Positions 6,283 through 12,875 of a stretch of 12,875 nt of DNA are shown here, one piece after another; within the stretch, counting starts at the first letter, position 1; every line of letters starts with the position of its first letter. A program made the translations under genes and the position numbers. Under the pieces are notes generated by a model, which was not told the DNA's origin, ran no database searches, and saw only the letters and a list, made by a program, of their open reading frames with translations. Source of the stretch: Pseudoxanthomonas suwonensis (GTDB lineage: Bacteria; Pseudomonadota; Gammaproteobacteria; Xanthomonadales; Xanthomonadaceae); assembly GCA_003240695.1 (NCBI GenBank), contig QFNC01000042.1:1-12875 (forward strand), in the 5' to 3' direction.

Positions 6283-7038
6283 CTACTGCGCGATGTACCC
6301 GCCGTCGACGACCATTTCGGACCCATTCATGAACGAAGATTCGTCCGACGCAAGGAAGAGGACACAGTTGGACACTTCCTCAGGCTGTGCAGCACGGGCG
6401 AGAATGGTCGGTCCCAGAAGGGCTTTGGCGCCGTCAGGGTCGGCGAGGATGTCACTCGTCATGGCCGTGTCGATCACTCCGGGGTGAACAGAATTCACCC
6501 GAATGCCCGAGTCTGCGAAATCGACGGCAGCAGCCTTGGTGAGCGATCTGACTGCTCCCTTCGATGCTTCATAGGCAGCTGCATTGGGCGCGCCGATGAT
6601 CGCGTACATCGACGAGATGTTGACGATCGACGGAGCGGCGGAATTCTGCATCGCGGGCCGGACGGCCCGACAGCCGAGGAAGGTTCCCTTGGCGTTGATA
6701 TTGATGATCTGATCCCACTCCGCTTCTGTCGTGTCCTGAAGCGATTTGAATGCCAGGACGCCGGCATTGTTGACGAGGACATCTACTCGTCCGTGAGCAT
6801 CCACGACTTGTTTGACAACTCGGTCCCAGTCTGAGGATTCGGAAACGTCATGGTGGACGAAGGAGGCTTGGCCGCCGGCGTCTGCGATGAGGCGGACAGT
6901 TTCCTCGCCGCCGGTGTCGTTGACGTCAGTGACGAAGACTGTTGCTCCGTGTTCGGCCAAGAGCTGTGAATGTGTGCGCCCCATTCCCTGCGCTCCGCCG
7001 GTGACGATGGCGACTTTGCCCTCGAGTCTTCTGCTCAT
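6283..7038 (-). CDS. SDR-family alcohol dehydrogenase, probable cyclohexanol dehydrogenase (ChnA role)
   Basis: This is a classical short-chain dehydrogenase of 251 residues, the usual length. Visible motifs: cofactor glycines TGGAQGMG at 13-20; Asp38 at the end of the second strand, favouring NAD+ over NADP+; NNAG at 90-93; and the catalytic tetrad Asn115, Ser143, Tyr156 and Lys160 (YEASK). Oxidation of cyclohexanol to cyclohexanone would be the first step of the pathway encoded by its neighbours. Acinetobacter ChnA is also an SDR of 251 residues. The gene begins 21 bp after the aldehyde dehydrogenase stop, with AAGGGA as ribosome site before ATG 7038, so the two are co-transcribed. The substrate is inferred from context, because SDR sequence alone does not fix it; a hydroxysteroid or another secondary alcohol cannot be excluded. 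Confidence 0.85.
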   Translation of the reverse strand: MSRRLEGKVAIVTGGAQGMGRTHSQLLAEHGATVFVTDVNDTGGEETVRLIADAGGQASFVHHDVSESSDWDRVVKQVVDAHGRVDVLVNNAGVLAFKSLQDTTEAEWDQIININAKGTFLGCRAVRPAMQNSAAPSIVNISSMYAIIGAPNAAAYEASKGAVRSLTKAAAVDFADSGIRVNSVHPGVIDTAMTSDILADPDGAKALLGPTILARAAQPEEVSNCVLFLASDESSFMNGSEMVVDGGYIAQ

Positions 7039-7059
7039 GATCGGTTCCCTTCTTATGTG

Positions 7060-8442
7060 TTAGTCCTGGACCCGCGTATTGCGGACCAGCTTTTTGTTGG
7101 CAAATTCGTTGAACCCGTAATGGGACAGTTCTCGGCCGTACCCAGACCGTTTGACGCCGCCGAATGGCAGTTCAGGTGAGCTTTTCGACGTGCTGTTGAT
7201 CCACACCATTCCAGTCTCCAGAGCGCCGGTCACACGACTTGCCCGACTCATGTCTTCGGTGAAAATGCTGGCGGCGAGACCGTATGGGGAGTCGTTGGCC
7301 AAATCAATGGCCTGCTCTTCAGTCTCAAATTGATGGACGACTCCGACTGGCCCGAAGAGTTCCGTATTGTAGACATCCATCGTCGGGTCGACGTCGGCCA
7401 GCAGCGTGGGTGAGTAGAATGCTTCGTTTCCTTCGGCAGCGCCGCCCTCAAGTACGACCGAAGCTCCCGCAGATACTGCCTGTCCGATGATCTCGTCGAG
7501 TTCGGCTGCCGCTTGCTGAGAGGACAGCGGTCCCAGATTCGTCTCGGTCATCGTGGGGTCGGACGGCTCGAACGCCGTCATACGCTCGGCGAGCATTGAG
7601 ACGAAGTCGTCGTACACGGCCGTGTGGACGATGATCCGTTTGGTGGCAGTGCAGGCTTGACCTGCATTGAAGAGGCGGTTCGCCGCTGCAGCCTGAGCAG
7701 CCTCTTCGAGATCGGCGTCGTCGAAGACGAGAAGCGGATCCGAACCTCCGAGTTCGAGTACGCACTTCTTCAGATTGCGACCGGCGACTTCGGCGACTGC
7801 GGCGCCGGCCTGTTCGGACCCTGTCAGCGATACTCCCTGTATCCGGGGGTCGGCGATGGCATCTGCGACCTGCGTCGAGGAGATGAATGCATTGATGTAG
7901 ACGCCTTTGGGAAGCCCCGCAGAAGTCAGCGTCTCCTCGATCTTCTGTGCAGCCTGGGGGCAGTTGCGAGCATGCTTGACGATGATCGAATTGCCCAATG
8001 CAATGTTTGGTGCGGCGAAGCGGGCAACCTGATAGTAGGGAAAATTCCAGGGCATGACCCCAATCAGCGGGCCGATGGGCTCCGTGCGTACCACTGCGGT
8101 CCCTGATCCTGATATCTCCAGATGCTCCTCGGCGAGGAGCTCATCGAGGTTGTCGGCGTAATACTGGTAGATCTGTGCGGACAGCTCCACTTCGCCGCGG
8201 GCTTGTGCGACTGGCTTGCCCATTTCCATTGTGATGAGGTTTGCCAGTTCTTCGCTGGAGTCGCGGTGCTGTTGTGCGATTCGCGCGAGGATCGTCTTTC
8301 GATCGGTTGTCTCTCTGGTGCGCCACGAGCGGTAGGCCTCCTCACTGGAGGCGATGATCGACTGTAATGCGGAATCCGAGATCTCGTCGAAAGTGGCGAG
8401 CGTCCGTCCGGTCGCCGGATTGATAGTGCTGTAGACAGCCAC
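7060..8442 (-). CDS. NAD(P)+-dependent aldehyde dehydrogenase, GabD1-like; probable 6-oxohexanoate dehydrogenase (ChnE role)
   Basis: The 460-residue enzyme has the full aldehyde dehydrogenase fold: MPWNFP for cofactor and substrate binding, TGSEQAG, general base Glu230 in LELGGSDP, and nucleophile Cys264 in NAGQACTATKR, spaced 34 residues as usual. ELPFGGVKRSGYGRE near the C-terminus and the lack of an N-terminal extension place it closer to actinobacterial succinate-semialdehyde dehydrogenase GabD1 than to Acinetobacter ChnE (about 477 residues). Succinate semialdehyde and 6-oxohexanoate are both omega-oxo acids, so the assigned role of making adipate is chemically reasonable, but it rests on the neighbours. 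The start is GTG 8442, with GAGAGGA 8 nt upstream. A palindromic operator and possible -10 lie before it, so it probably begins a second transcript with the SDR. Confidence 0.88.
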   Translation of the reverse strand: MAVYSTINPATGRTLATFDEISDSALQSIIASSEEAYRSWRTRETTDRKTILARIAQQHRDSSEELANLITMEMGKPVAQARGEVELSAQIYQYYADNLDELLAEEHLEISGSGTAVVRTEPIGPLIGVMPWNFPYYQVARFAAPNIALGNSIIVKHARNCPQAAQKIEETLTSAGLPKGVYINAFISSTQVADAIADPRIQGVSLTGSEQAGAAVAEVAGRNLKKCVLELGGSDPLLVFDDADLEEAAQAAAANRLFNAGQACTATKRIIVHTAVYDDFVSMLAERMTAFEPSDPTMTETNLGPLSSQQAAAELDEIIGQAVSAGASVVLEGGAAEGNEAFYSPTLLADVDPTMDVYNTELFGPVGVVHQFETEEQAIDLANDSPYGLAASIFTEDMSRASRVTGALETGMVWINSTSKSSPELPFGGVKRSGYGRELSHYGFNEFANKKLVRNTRVQD

Positions 8443-8484
8443 GTTGGTGTCCTCTCTGAAGAATGCCGGTTGCAGGTGTGAAAA

Positions 8485-8529
8485 ACATTAGGGCTGTGGT
8501 GCATGCCGCCGCTGTTCCAATGCGGAACA
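8485..8529 (-). promoter_or_regulatory. Promoter with 17-bp palindromic operator (site B) before the aldehyde dehydrogenase
   Basis: TGTTCC-AATGC-GGAACA at 8513-8529 is a perfect 6-5-6 palindrome. On the minus strand, 22 nt separate it from TAATGT (8490-8485), a weak -10-like hexamer; this would give a leader of about 36 nt before GTG 8442. The hydrolase promoter has the same palindrome with the same 22-nt spacing. The operator centre would fall near -43, a typical activator position. Confidence 0.6.
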
Positions 8530-8592
8530 AGCTGCCACTGGTTGGGCTCGCGACGACAGCGAAATCGGACTTGTATAACACGGCCCTGGCGG

Positions 8593-8609
8593 ATCCGACC
8601 GAGTCGGAT
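8593..8609 (-). terminator. Short hairpin after chnD
   Basis: ATCCGAC (8593-8599) and GTCGGAT (8603-8609) form a 7-bp stem with a 3-nt loop, about 60 nt past the chnD stop. There is no following T-run. It may terminate weakly before the next promoter. The rest of the 8443-8672 gap, apart from the promoter, shows nothing I can assign. Confidence 0.35.
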
Positions 8610-8672
8610 GAGATGACGCTGGCGCCCGCGGCGCGCCGGAGAAGTCGTCTCCTGCTGTGCCGTTGAGCGTCG

Positions 8673-9737
8673 TCAGTTCGAATGGAGCACTATCCGCCCT
8701 CGCACTTTTCCGGCGCGAAGGTCGTCCAGTCCAGAGTTGATGCTTTCGGCGTTCAGAGGTCGGGGACTGATGGGGATCTTCGGCAGGTCGCTGCGCTTCG
8801 CGAGCTGCACGACGTCTTTCAGCTCGTCGAGACTGCCCACGTAGTTACCTCGCACGGTGAGGGCTTTGAGCGCTGTTACAGCAGTCGGCATGACGAACTC
8901 CCCGCCGAACAATCCGACGAGCACACAGATGCCGCCCTTGGTCAGTGCGTCAAATCCCAAAGTCACTGTTTCGCCGGTGTTGACGAAGTCGATCACTGCG
9001 CTGACGGGTCCGCCGGCCCGGCTCTTGAGCTTTGCGGATCCTTCGCCATCGGAAGAATTCACGATTGTCGTGGCACCCAGTTTCTGCGCCGCCCGGAGAT
9101 TCTCATCGTTGACATCAACGGCTGCGATATTCCGGTGACCTACGGCGCTGAGCATCGCGATTGCCATCAGTCCGACCCCACCGGCACCGATCACGGCGAT
9201 TGTTTCGTCAGGGGCCGCAAACTCTCGTGCCTTCCGAACTGCGGAATATGAAGTGACTCCTGAACAGCCGAGCGTGGCTGCCCAAGCAGCATCGAGACCA
9301 GTGATATCGACAAGGTATTTTTCATGGGGTACGAGTATCTCTTCGGCGAAACCGCCAGGTCGGAAGATCCCGAGTGCTTGGCTGCTGTCACAGTAGTTCT
9401 CCTGATGGGCCAGGCACCGGCCACATTCTCCGCAGCCGATCCAGGGAAAGACCAGCCGCTTCTCCCCGATAAGTGACTCATCTGCAGAATCGCCGACAGC
9501 AATGACCTCTCCGACGGTTTCATGCCCCATCACTGCGGGAAGGGTCAACCCTCTGTCCGTCATGGACATAAAGCCCCGGGAACCGAGATCGTAACCCCCG
9601 GCTTGAACATGGGTATCGGTGTGGCAGATACCCGAGTGTGTAACTTTCAGCAGCACTTGGTGATCCACCGGGGTAGGGGTGCTCAACTCGATCTCCGAGA
9701 CAGGACTCGAGATCTTCTCAATAGCAAAGGCTTTCAT
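8673..9737 (-). CDS. chnD: Zinc-dependent 6-hydroxyhexanoate dehydrogenase
   Basis: This medium-chain alcohol dehydrogenase oxidises 6-hydroxyhexanoate to 6-oxohexanoate in caprolactone breakdown. The 354 residues are close to Acinetobacter ChnD (about 352, from memory), and it shares with it the unusual DRGLTLP loop before GHE, the PWIGCGEC motif and CSGVT(S/A)YSA. Catalytic zinc ligands are Cys38 (GICHTDTH), His72-Glu73 (GHE) and Cys158. Structural zinc cysteines are 102, 105, 108 and 116. The Rossmann motif is GAGGVG at 184-189, with Asp208 indicating NAD+. ATG 9737 has AGAGGA 6 nt upstream. It lies 160 bp after chnB, with a strong hairpin in between, so its expression may be set below that of chnB. 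Confidence 0.88.
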   Translation of the reverse strand: MKAFAIEKISSPVSEIELSTPTPVDHQVLLKVTHSGICHTDTHVQAGGYDLGSRGFMSMTDRGLTLPAVMGHETVGEVIAVGDSADESLIGEKRLVFPWIGCGECGRCLAHQENYCDSSQALGIFRPGGFAEEILVPHEKYLVDITGLDAAWAATLGCSGVTSYSAVRKAREFAAPDETIAVIGAGGVGLMAIAMLSAVGHRNIAAVDVNDENLRAAQKLGATTIVNSSDGEGSAKLKSRAGGPVSAVIDFVNTGETVTLGFDALTKGGICVLVGLFGGEFVMPTAVTALKALTVRGNYVGSLDELKDVVQLAKRSDLPKIPISPRPLNAESINSGLDDLRAGKVRGRIVLHSN

Positions 9738-9748
9738 ATCTTGTCCTC

Positions 9749-9765
9749 TGTTCCTTCTGCGGACA
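9749..9765 (-). promoter_or_regulatory. Degenerate copy of the palindromic operator (site C) at the chnD ribosome site
   Basis: On the minus strand this reads TGTCCG-CAGAA-GGAACA, with one arm intact and the other matching 4 of 6 positions of TGTTCC-N5-GGAACA. It ends only 11 nt before ATG 9737, overlapping the start of the Shine-Dalgarno region, so it cannot sit at an activator position for a promoter of this gene. It may be a chance match or a secondary site. Confidence 0.25.
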
Positions 9766-9809
9766 TTGTTCTGGCATCCGTCGTCGCCTCTCGGTGAAGT
9801 CGCATCTGG

Positions 9810-9842
9810 TGGTGCCGAGGCGGTGCAACCGCCTCGGCACCA
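9810..9842 (-). terminator. Strong 15-bp hairpin between chnB and chnD
   Basis: GGTGCCGAGGCGGT (9811-9824) and ACCGCCTCGGCACC (9828-9841) pair perfectly around a 3-nt loop, and T9810 pairs with A9842. No T-run follows on the minus strand. Placed 56 nt after the chnB stop and inside an otherwise same-strand cluster, it may be a partial terminator or an RNA-stability element protecting the chnC-chnB message. Confidence 0.7.
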
Positions 9843-9897
9843 GGGATTCTGCGACCACTTCGAATTCGGCCGGGCGAGTCAGGGATGATGCTCTGCC

Positions 9898-11544
9898 TCA
9901 GGCCGACTGTGATACGGGCTCGTATTTGATGGCGAAGTCGCTGTATCCACTCTTGGCAACCTCATCGAGCTTGGCGCGATAGTTGCCCAATCCGCCGAGA
10001 TAGAAGAGGACCGATGGCTTCTTCCCGGGAATGTTTGCGCCGAAGATCCACGAATCGACCTTTGCGAAAACTGTCGCGTTGGCAATCGTTGTGCAGGTGT
10101 CTGTCCATTCCTCGACGGCTTCCTCTTTCGGCTCGATCGAGGAGATGCCATGTTCCTCTGCGTACCCGATCAGATCAGTGATCCACTCCACCTGCGCCTG
10201 GATACTGGGAACCAGGTTCGTGAATGGACCGTTGGGGCCCAACACCATGAACCAGTTCGGGAATTCTGCAGATGCGATACCGAGGAAGCTGTCCGGATGA
10301 CCATCCCAGCGGTCGTTGATATGTTTGCCGCCTCGCCCGCGAATTTCCATCTTTCGGTAATTGCCGTCGACAGCGTCGAATCCAGTGGCGAAGACAATGA
10401 CGTCCAGCTCATGCAATGTGCCGTCGTCGGTGACGATGCCATCTGCCGTGATTTTGCTGATCGGTGTTTCGCGGAGCGCGACGACATCGACATTGTCCTG
10501 ATTGAAGGTCTGGTAGAAACCGTCATCGCAGAGCGGGCGGCGAGCATAGAGGCCCTGAGGGGTCAGTTTGCGGGCCGTTTCCGGATCTGTCACTGTCTCT
10601 GCGATCTTCGAACGGATAAACGCTGCTGCGGCCTCATTCGACTCTTCGTCGACTGCCAGGTCAGAGAACGTGCCGAACATGAAATGGAAGCCATTGCCGC
10701 GTTCCCATGCTGACTGGAACACACGGCGCTGCTCCTCCTCTGACACCGACGATGCCGGCGTCGTCGACTCTTCGAAGCCGAAAGCGACATTCGAGCTGTA
10801 TACCTGATCCCAGATGGCGTCGAAATTGCGTTTCGTCTCCGCGATTTCGGCGTCAGAGACAGGGCGTTTTCCTACCGGAACCGAATATTGAGGCGTACGA
10901 ATGAAATGGGTGAGGTGGCTGGCGACCTTGCCGAGCGCGGTGACGACCTGAGTGCCCGTCGATCCTGAGCCGATGACTCCTACTCGTTTCTGTGAGAGAT
11001 CGATGCCCTCGGGCCAGGCCCCGGTGTGAAGCAGTTCGCCGTCGAAATCATCCACGCCGGGAATGTCGGGAGTGTTGATCTTCGACAGGAGTCCCACGGC
11101 ATTGACGATGTACTTCGCGCGATAGACGGCGCCGGAGTCCGTCGTCACAGTCCAACGACTTGTGTTCTCGTCGAATACTGCTGACGTAGCCTCAACTCCG
11201 AAGGTGAAATGACGGCGCAGATCGTACCTGTCCACCACCCGATTGAGGTACTCAAGAATCTCAGGTTGAGTCAGGTACGACTCGTCCCAGGTGTCCTCTT
11301 GCAGCAGGTCTTTGTCGAAGGAGAATCGATAGACGAAGCTCTCTGTGTCTGACAGGGCTCCGGGGTACCTGTTCCAGTACCAAGTGCCTCCAGGTCCTCC
11401 AGCTTTTTCGATGCCGATGACGCTCATGTTCATTTCATTGGCGAGTCGGTGGACCGCGTAGATCCCGCCGAACCCGGCCCCGATGACGACCGCATCGATT
11501 TCCGTGACGGTTGTTTCTGCAGCTTCGGAATGTGTTTCGATCAT
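9898..11544 (-). CDS. chnB: Cyclohexanone monooxygenase (Baeyer-Villiger, FAD/NADPH)
   Basis: This flavoenzyme inserts oxygen into cyclohexanone to give epsilon-caprolactone, using NADPH and O2. The 548 residues match the class I length. Two Rossmann motifs are GAGFGG (22-27, FAD) and GSGSTG (192-197, NADPH). The Baeyer-Villiger fingerprint FxGxxxHxxxWP is complete at 167-178. Arg336 in YARRPL corresponds to the catalytic Arg327 of Acinetobacter cyclohexanone monooxygenase. Further segments shared with that enzyme are GTWYWNRYPGAL, FATGFDAVDGNY, MVLGPNGPFTNL and SWIFGANIPGKK, which place it in the true cyclohexanone monooxygenase branch and not with the cyclopentanone or phenylacetone types. 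ATG 11544 has a weak ribosome site (AAAGAG). It follows the hydrolase gene by 117 bp on the same strand. Confidence 0.95.
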   Translation of the reverse strand: MIETHSEAAETTVTEIDAVVIGAGFGGIYAVHRLANEMNMSVIGIEKAGGPGGTWYWNRYPGALSDTESFVYRFSFDKDLLQEDTWDESYLTQPEILEYLNRVVDRYDLRRHFTFGVEATSAVFDENTSRWTVTTDSGAVYRAKYIVNAVGLLSKINTPDIPGVDDFDGELLHTGAWPEGIDLSQKRVGVIGSGSTGTQVVTALGKVASHLTHFIRTPQYSVPVGKRPVSDAEIAETKRNFDAIWDQVYSSNVAFGFEESTTPASSVSEEEQRRVFQSAWERGNGFHFMFGTFSDLAVDEESNEAAAAFIRSKIAETVTDPETARKLTPQGLYARRPLCDDGFYQTFNQDNVDVVALRETPISKITADGIVTDDGTLHELDVIVFATGFDAVDGNYRKMEIRGRGGKHINDRWDGHPDSFLGIASAEFPNWFMVLGPNGPFTNLVPSIQAQVEWITDLIGYAEEHGISSIEPKEEAVEEWTDTCTTIANATVFAKVDSWIFGANIPGKKPSVLFYLGGLGNYRAKLDEVAKSGYSDFAIKYEPVSQSA

Positions 11545-11569
11545 GGTGTTTGCTCTTTCAGTTTTGATG

Positions 11570-11588
11570 GCCGGCGGATACAGCCGGC
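11570..11588 (-). other. Small GC-rich hairpin in the chnC-chnB gap
   Basis: GCCGGC at 11570-11575 and 11583-11588 pair around a 7-nt loop; the extended 8-mer GCCGGCGG is also a direct repeat. It lies 26 nt before the chnB start and has no T-run, so it is more likely a spacer structure affecting translation or RNA processing than a terminator. Nothing else is recognised in 11545-11661. Confidence 0.35.
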
Positions 11589-11661
11589 GGGCGATATTTC
11601 GGAACTGCCAGGACAGATGAACGCTGGATGGCAGAGATTTCGAGATATCAAGCAGGGAGGT

Positions 11662-12567
11662 TCAGGCGGACGCATACCACTTGCTGATGCGGACGATTTC
11701 TTCGTCGGCAACGTCGCTGTGGCCGGCCGCGATCGGGAAGACATGCTGCTGATTCTCAGCAATAGACAGCGTCACGTCGACACCGGCCTGCGTGGCCTGA
11801 TCAGCGAACCGCGTTGCATTGTCGACGAGAGACTCGACGCTTCCTGCATTGATGTAGATGCGAGGAAAGCCCGTGACGTCGGCATAGAGAGGATTGGCAA
11901 GAGGTGTCTTCGGGTCGACCGACTCTCCGAGGACGCCGGCGATCATTCCTTCGAGGAGCTCCGGCGTGATGAGCGCATCCGTATCATTGTTGGTGCTCAG
12001 AGTCTGACCGAGGTTTTCCATATCGAGCCACGGGGAGAACGCGATGACACTCTCGGGGAGCGGGCCGCCTTTCTCTTTGAGCGCAAGCGGAATGGCGATC
12101 GCCAAGTTGCCGCCTGCAGAGTCACCAATCGTGGTGATGCGGTCCGGCGATACTCCAGATGCGACAAGACCTTCGAAGGCCGCAACCCCATCTTCGACCT
12201 GGGCGGGATGAGGGTGTTCCGGGGCGCGCCGGTAGTCCAAGACGAAGGCAGTGACGCCGAGTGCCTTGGCGACGTGGCCGGCCAACTTGCGATGGCTGGA
12301 TGCAGAGCCGACTGCGAATCCGCCGCCATGAGTGTAGAGGAGGACGCGAGAATGGTCGGCACCGGCCGGAAGGCACCAGATTCCGCTTACGCCTCCGACA
12401 GCGTCTTCTTTGTAAGTGACGTTTTCAGGCTCGGATGTCGGCTGGTGCCATTCGTCGAATAGTGATCGAAGCATCCTCATAGACATCGCAGGGTTCTCTG
12501 CCATCAGAGAATCCCACTCGGCGTAGAGATCTTTGAGGATATCCTGCGGAATATTGGTAGCGGCCAC
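11662..12567 (-). CDS. HSL-family alpha/beta hydrolase, probable epsilon-caprolactone hydrolase (ChnC role)
   Basis: This serine esterase would open epsilon-caprolactone to 6-hydroxyhexanoate, the step after the monooxygenase. Counting from GTG 12567 (301 residues), it shows the oxyanion motif HGGGF at 80-84, nucleophile Ser150 in GDSAGGN, the acid position in GSVESLVD filled by Glu245 with Asp249 following, and His275 in HVFP. This is the hormone-sensitive-lipase (family IV) arrangement. The start was chosen because GAAGGAG lies 8 nt before GTG 12567. An upstream in-frame GTG at 12597 would add 10 residues but has only AAAGG close by. It is first in the transcript, behind a palindromic operator and a structured leader. 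The family is clear; lactone specificity is inferred from the neighbours. Confidence 0.86.
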   Translation of the reverse strand: MAATNIPQDILKDLYAEWDSLMAENPAMSMRMLRSLFDEWHQPTSEPENVTYKEDAVGGVSGIWCLPAGADHSRVLLYTHGGGFAVGSASSHRKLAGHVAKALGVTAFVLDYRRAPEHPHPAQVEDGVAAFEGLVASGVSPDRITTIGDSAGGNLAIAIPLALKEKGGPLPESVIAFSPWLDMENLGQTLSTNNDTDALITPELLEGMIAGVLGESVDPKTPLANPLYADVTGFPRIYINAGSVESLVDNATRFADQATQAGVDVTLSIAENQQHVFPIAAGHSDVADEEIVRISKWYASA

Positions 12568-12622
12568 TGTACGCACTCCTTCGTGTGAGTTGGTCACCCT
12601 TTTGGCGACCTTTCGGGCTGGA

Positions 12623-12687
12623 CCTCGAGCGTTGGCAGGGGCGCAGCCAAACCTGGTTCAGGACGGCCGCGCTGCCTCTGCTCGAGG
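12623..12687 (-). other. Stem-loop in the 5' leader of the hydrolase transcript
   Basis: CCTCGAGC (12623-12630) pairs with GCTCGAGG (12680-12687). After a 3-nt internal loop, GGCAG (12634-12638) pairs with CTGCC (12672-12676), and a small CCTG/CAGG hairpin lies inside (12652-12662). If the -10 at 12705-12700 is right, the message would begin within a few nucleotides of this stem. No T-run follows, so it is not an obvious attenuator. A 5'-end stabiliser or a regulatory leader is possible. Confidence 0.5.
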
Positions 12688-12699
12688 GGTGTGCGTACC

Positions 12700-12744
12700 A
12701 TGCTAGAAATCCCGTCGAATGAGGGAGTGTTCCGATATGAAACA
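12700..12744 (-). promoter_or_regulatory. Promoter with 17-bp palindromic operator (site A) before the hydrolase
   Basis: The plus strand reads TGTTCC-GATAT-GAAACA at 12728-12744, the same 6-5-6 palindrome as site B with one mismatch. On the minus strand, 22 nt separate it from TAGCAT (12705-12700), a -10-like hexamer matching TATAAT at 4 of 6. No good -35 is seen; the operator covers about -51 to -35. A poor -35 with an operator in that place is what an activator-dependent promoter would show. The leader to GTG 12567 would be about 126 nt. Confidence 0.6.
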
Positions 12745-12779
12745 CGATCGGTCTTCCCTGGTTGGGGACACTGGGAGGG

Positions 12780-12806
12780 TGCCCCTATGTTTTAAGTCAA
12801 GGGGCA
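12780..12806. other. Inverted repeat in the unassigned right edge
   Basis: TGCCCCT (12780-12786) and AGGGGCA (12800-12806) are perfect 7-bp arms around a 13-nt A/T-rich centre. It could be an operator, or a terminator for a neighbour beyond the window. The surrounding 12745-12875 contains short open frames on both strands that run off the window edge, but none has a recognisable start or domain. Confidence 0.35.
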
Positions 12807-12875
12807 GGTACGAGTTTCTTCAAGAATATCTGGTGGGCCCGAAACGGCAGGGATGATCGGCCCGGGAACCGTCTC

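Noticed and set aside
11369..11385. Further TGTTCC half-sites inside genes (for example in chnB)
   Set aside because: The second arm is missing, so they do not match the palindrome and are expected by chance.
11449..12462. A 337-codon plus-strand open frame
   Set aside because: It crosses from the start of chnB into the hydrolase gene on the opposite strand and shows Arg/Asp-rich shadow composition with no recognisable fold.
12568..12597. GTG 12597 as start of the hydrolase
   Set aside because: It has only an AAAGG that is poorly spaced, while GTG 12567 has GAAGGAG at 8 nt. It is not excluded.

Overview
The window looks like chromosome of a high-G+C Gram-positive actinobacterium. Brevibacterium or a close relative is the best guess, from the codon use, the actinobacterial-type small zinc-ribbon protein, and the known occurrence of cyclohexanone-degrading genes in that genus. 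The genus is an inference; no rRNA gene or other taxonomic marker is present.

Layout. (1) At 163-2115 (+) lies a large AcoR-type regulator: a GAF domain, a decayed AAA+ region and a Fis-type helix-turn-helix. A 22-bp-period direct repeat precedes it. (2) At 2143-3010 is a remnant of a sulfide/persulfide-type module. It holds a truncated N-terminus of an MBL-fold hydrolase (-), a conserved 61-residue Cys/His-rich protein (-), a divergent promoter with two ATACCC-N4-GGGTAT operators, and a CsoR-family repressor (+) whose key residues (Cys-Ala-Cys) look like the persulfide sensor CstR rather than a copper sensor. (3) At 3051-6065 (-) is a complete 1004-residue SNF2-family ATPase, in visibly G+C-richer DNA. 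(4) At 6180-12744, all on the minus strand, is a catabolic cluster that can account for every step from cyclohexanol to adipate. In transcription order these are an HSL-type lactone hydrolase (ChnC role), cyclohexanone monooxygenase (ChnB), 6-hydroxyhexanoate dehydrogenase (ChnD), an aldehyde dehydrogenase (ChnE role) and an SDR alcohol dehydrogenase (ChnA role).

How it works together. Cyclohexanol is oxidised by the SDR to cyclohexanone. The Baeyer-Villiger monooxygenase converts that to epsilon-caprolactone, the hydrolase opens it to 6-hydroxyhexanoate, and ChnD and the aldehyde dehydrogenase take that through 6-oxohexanoate to adipate. The cluster appears to have two promoters, one before the hydrolase and one before the aldehyde dehydrogenase. 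Each carries the same 17-bp palindrome, TGTTCC-N5-GGAACA (one mismatch in one copy), ending exactly 22 nt before a possible -10 hexamer. The 6-5-6 geometry matches the sites bound by NtrC-type Fis helix-turn-helix dimers, so the regulator at 163-2115 is the natural candidate activator. This link is the most interesting hypothesis in the window. A long terminal hairpin closes the cluster at 6180-6249.

No tRNA, rRNA, CRISPR array or complete insertion sequence was seen. The last ~130 bases (12745-12875) hold an inverted repeat and open frames that I cannot assign.
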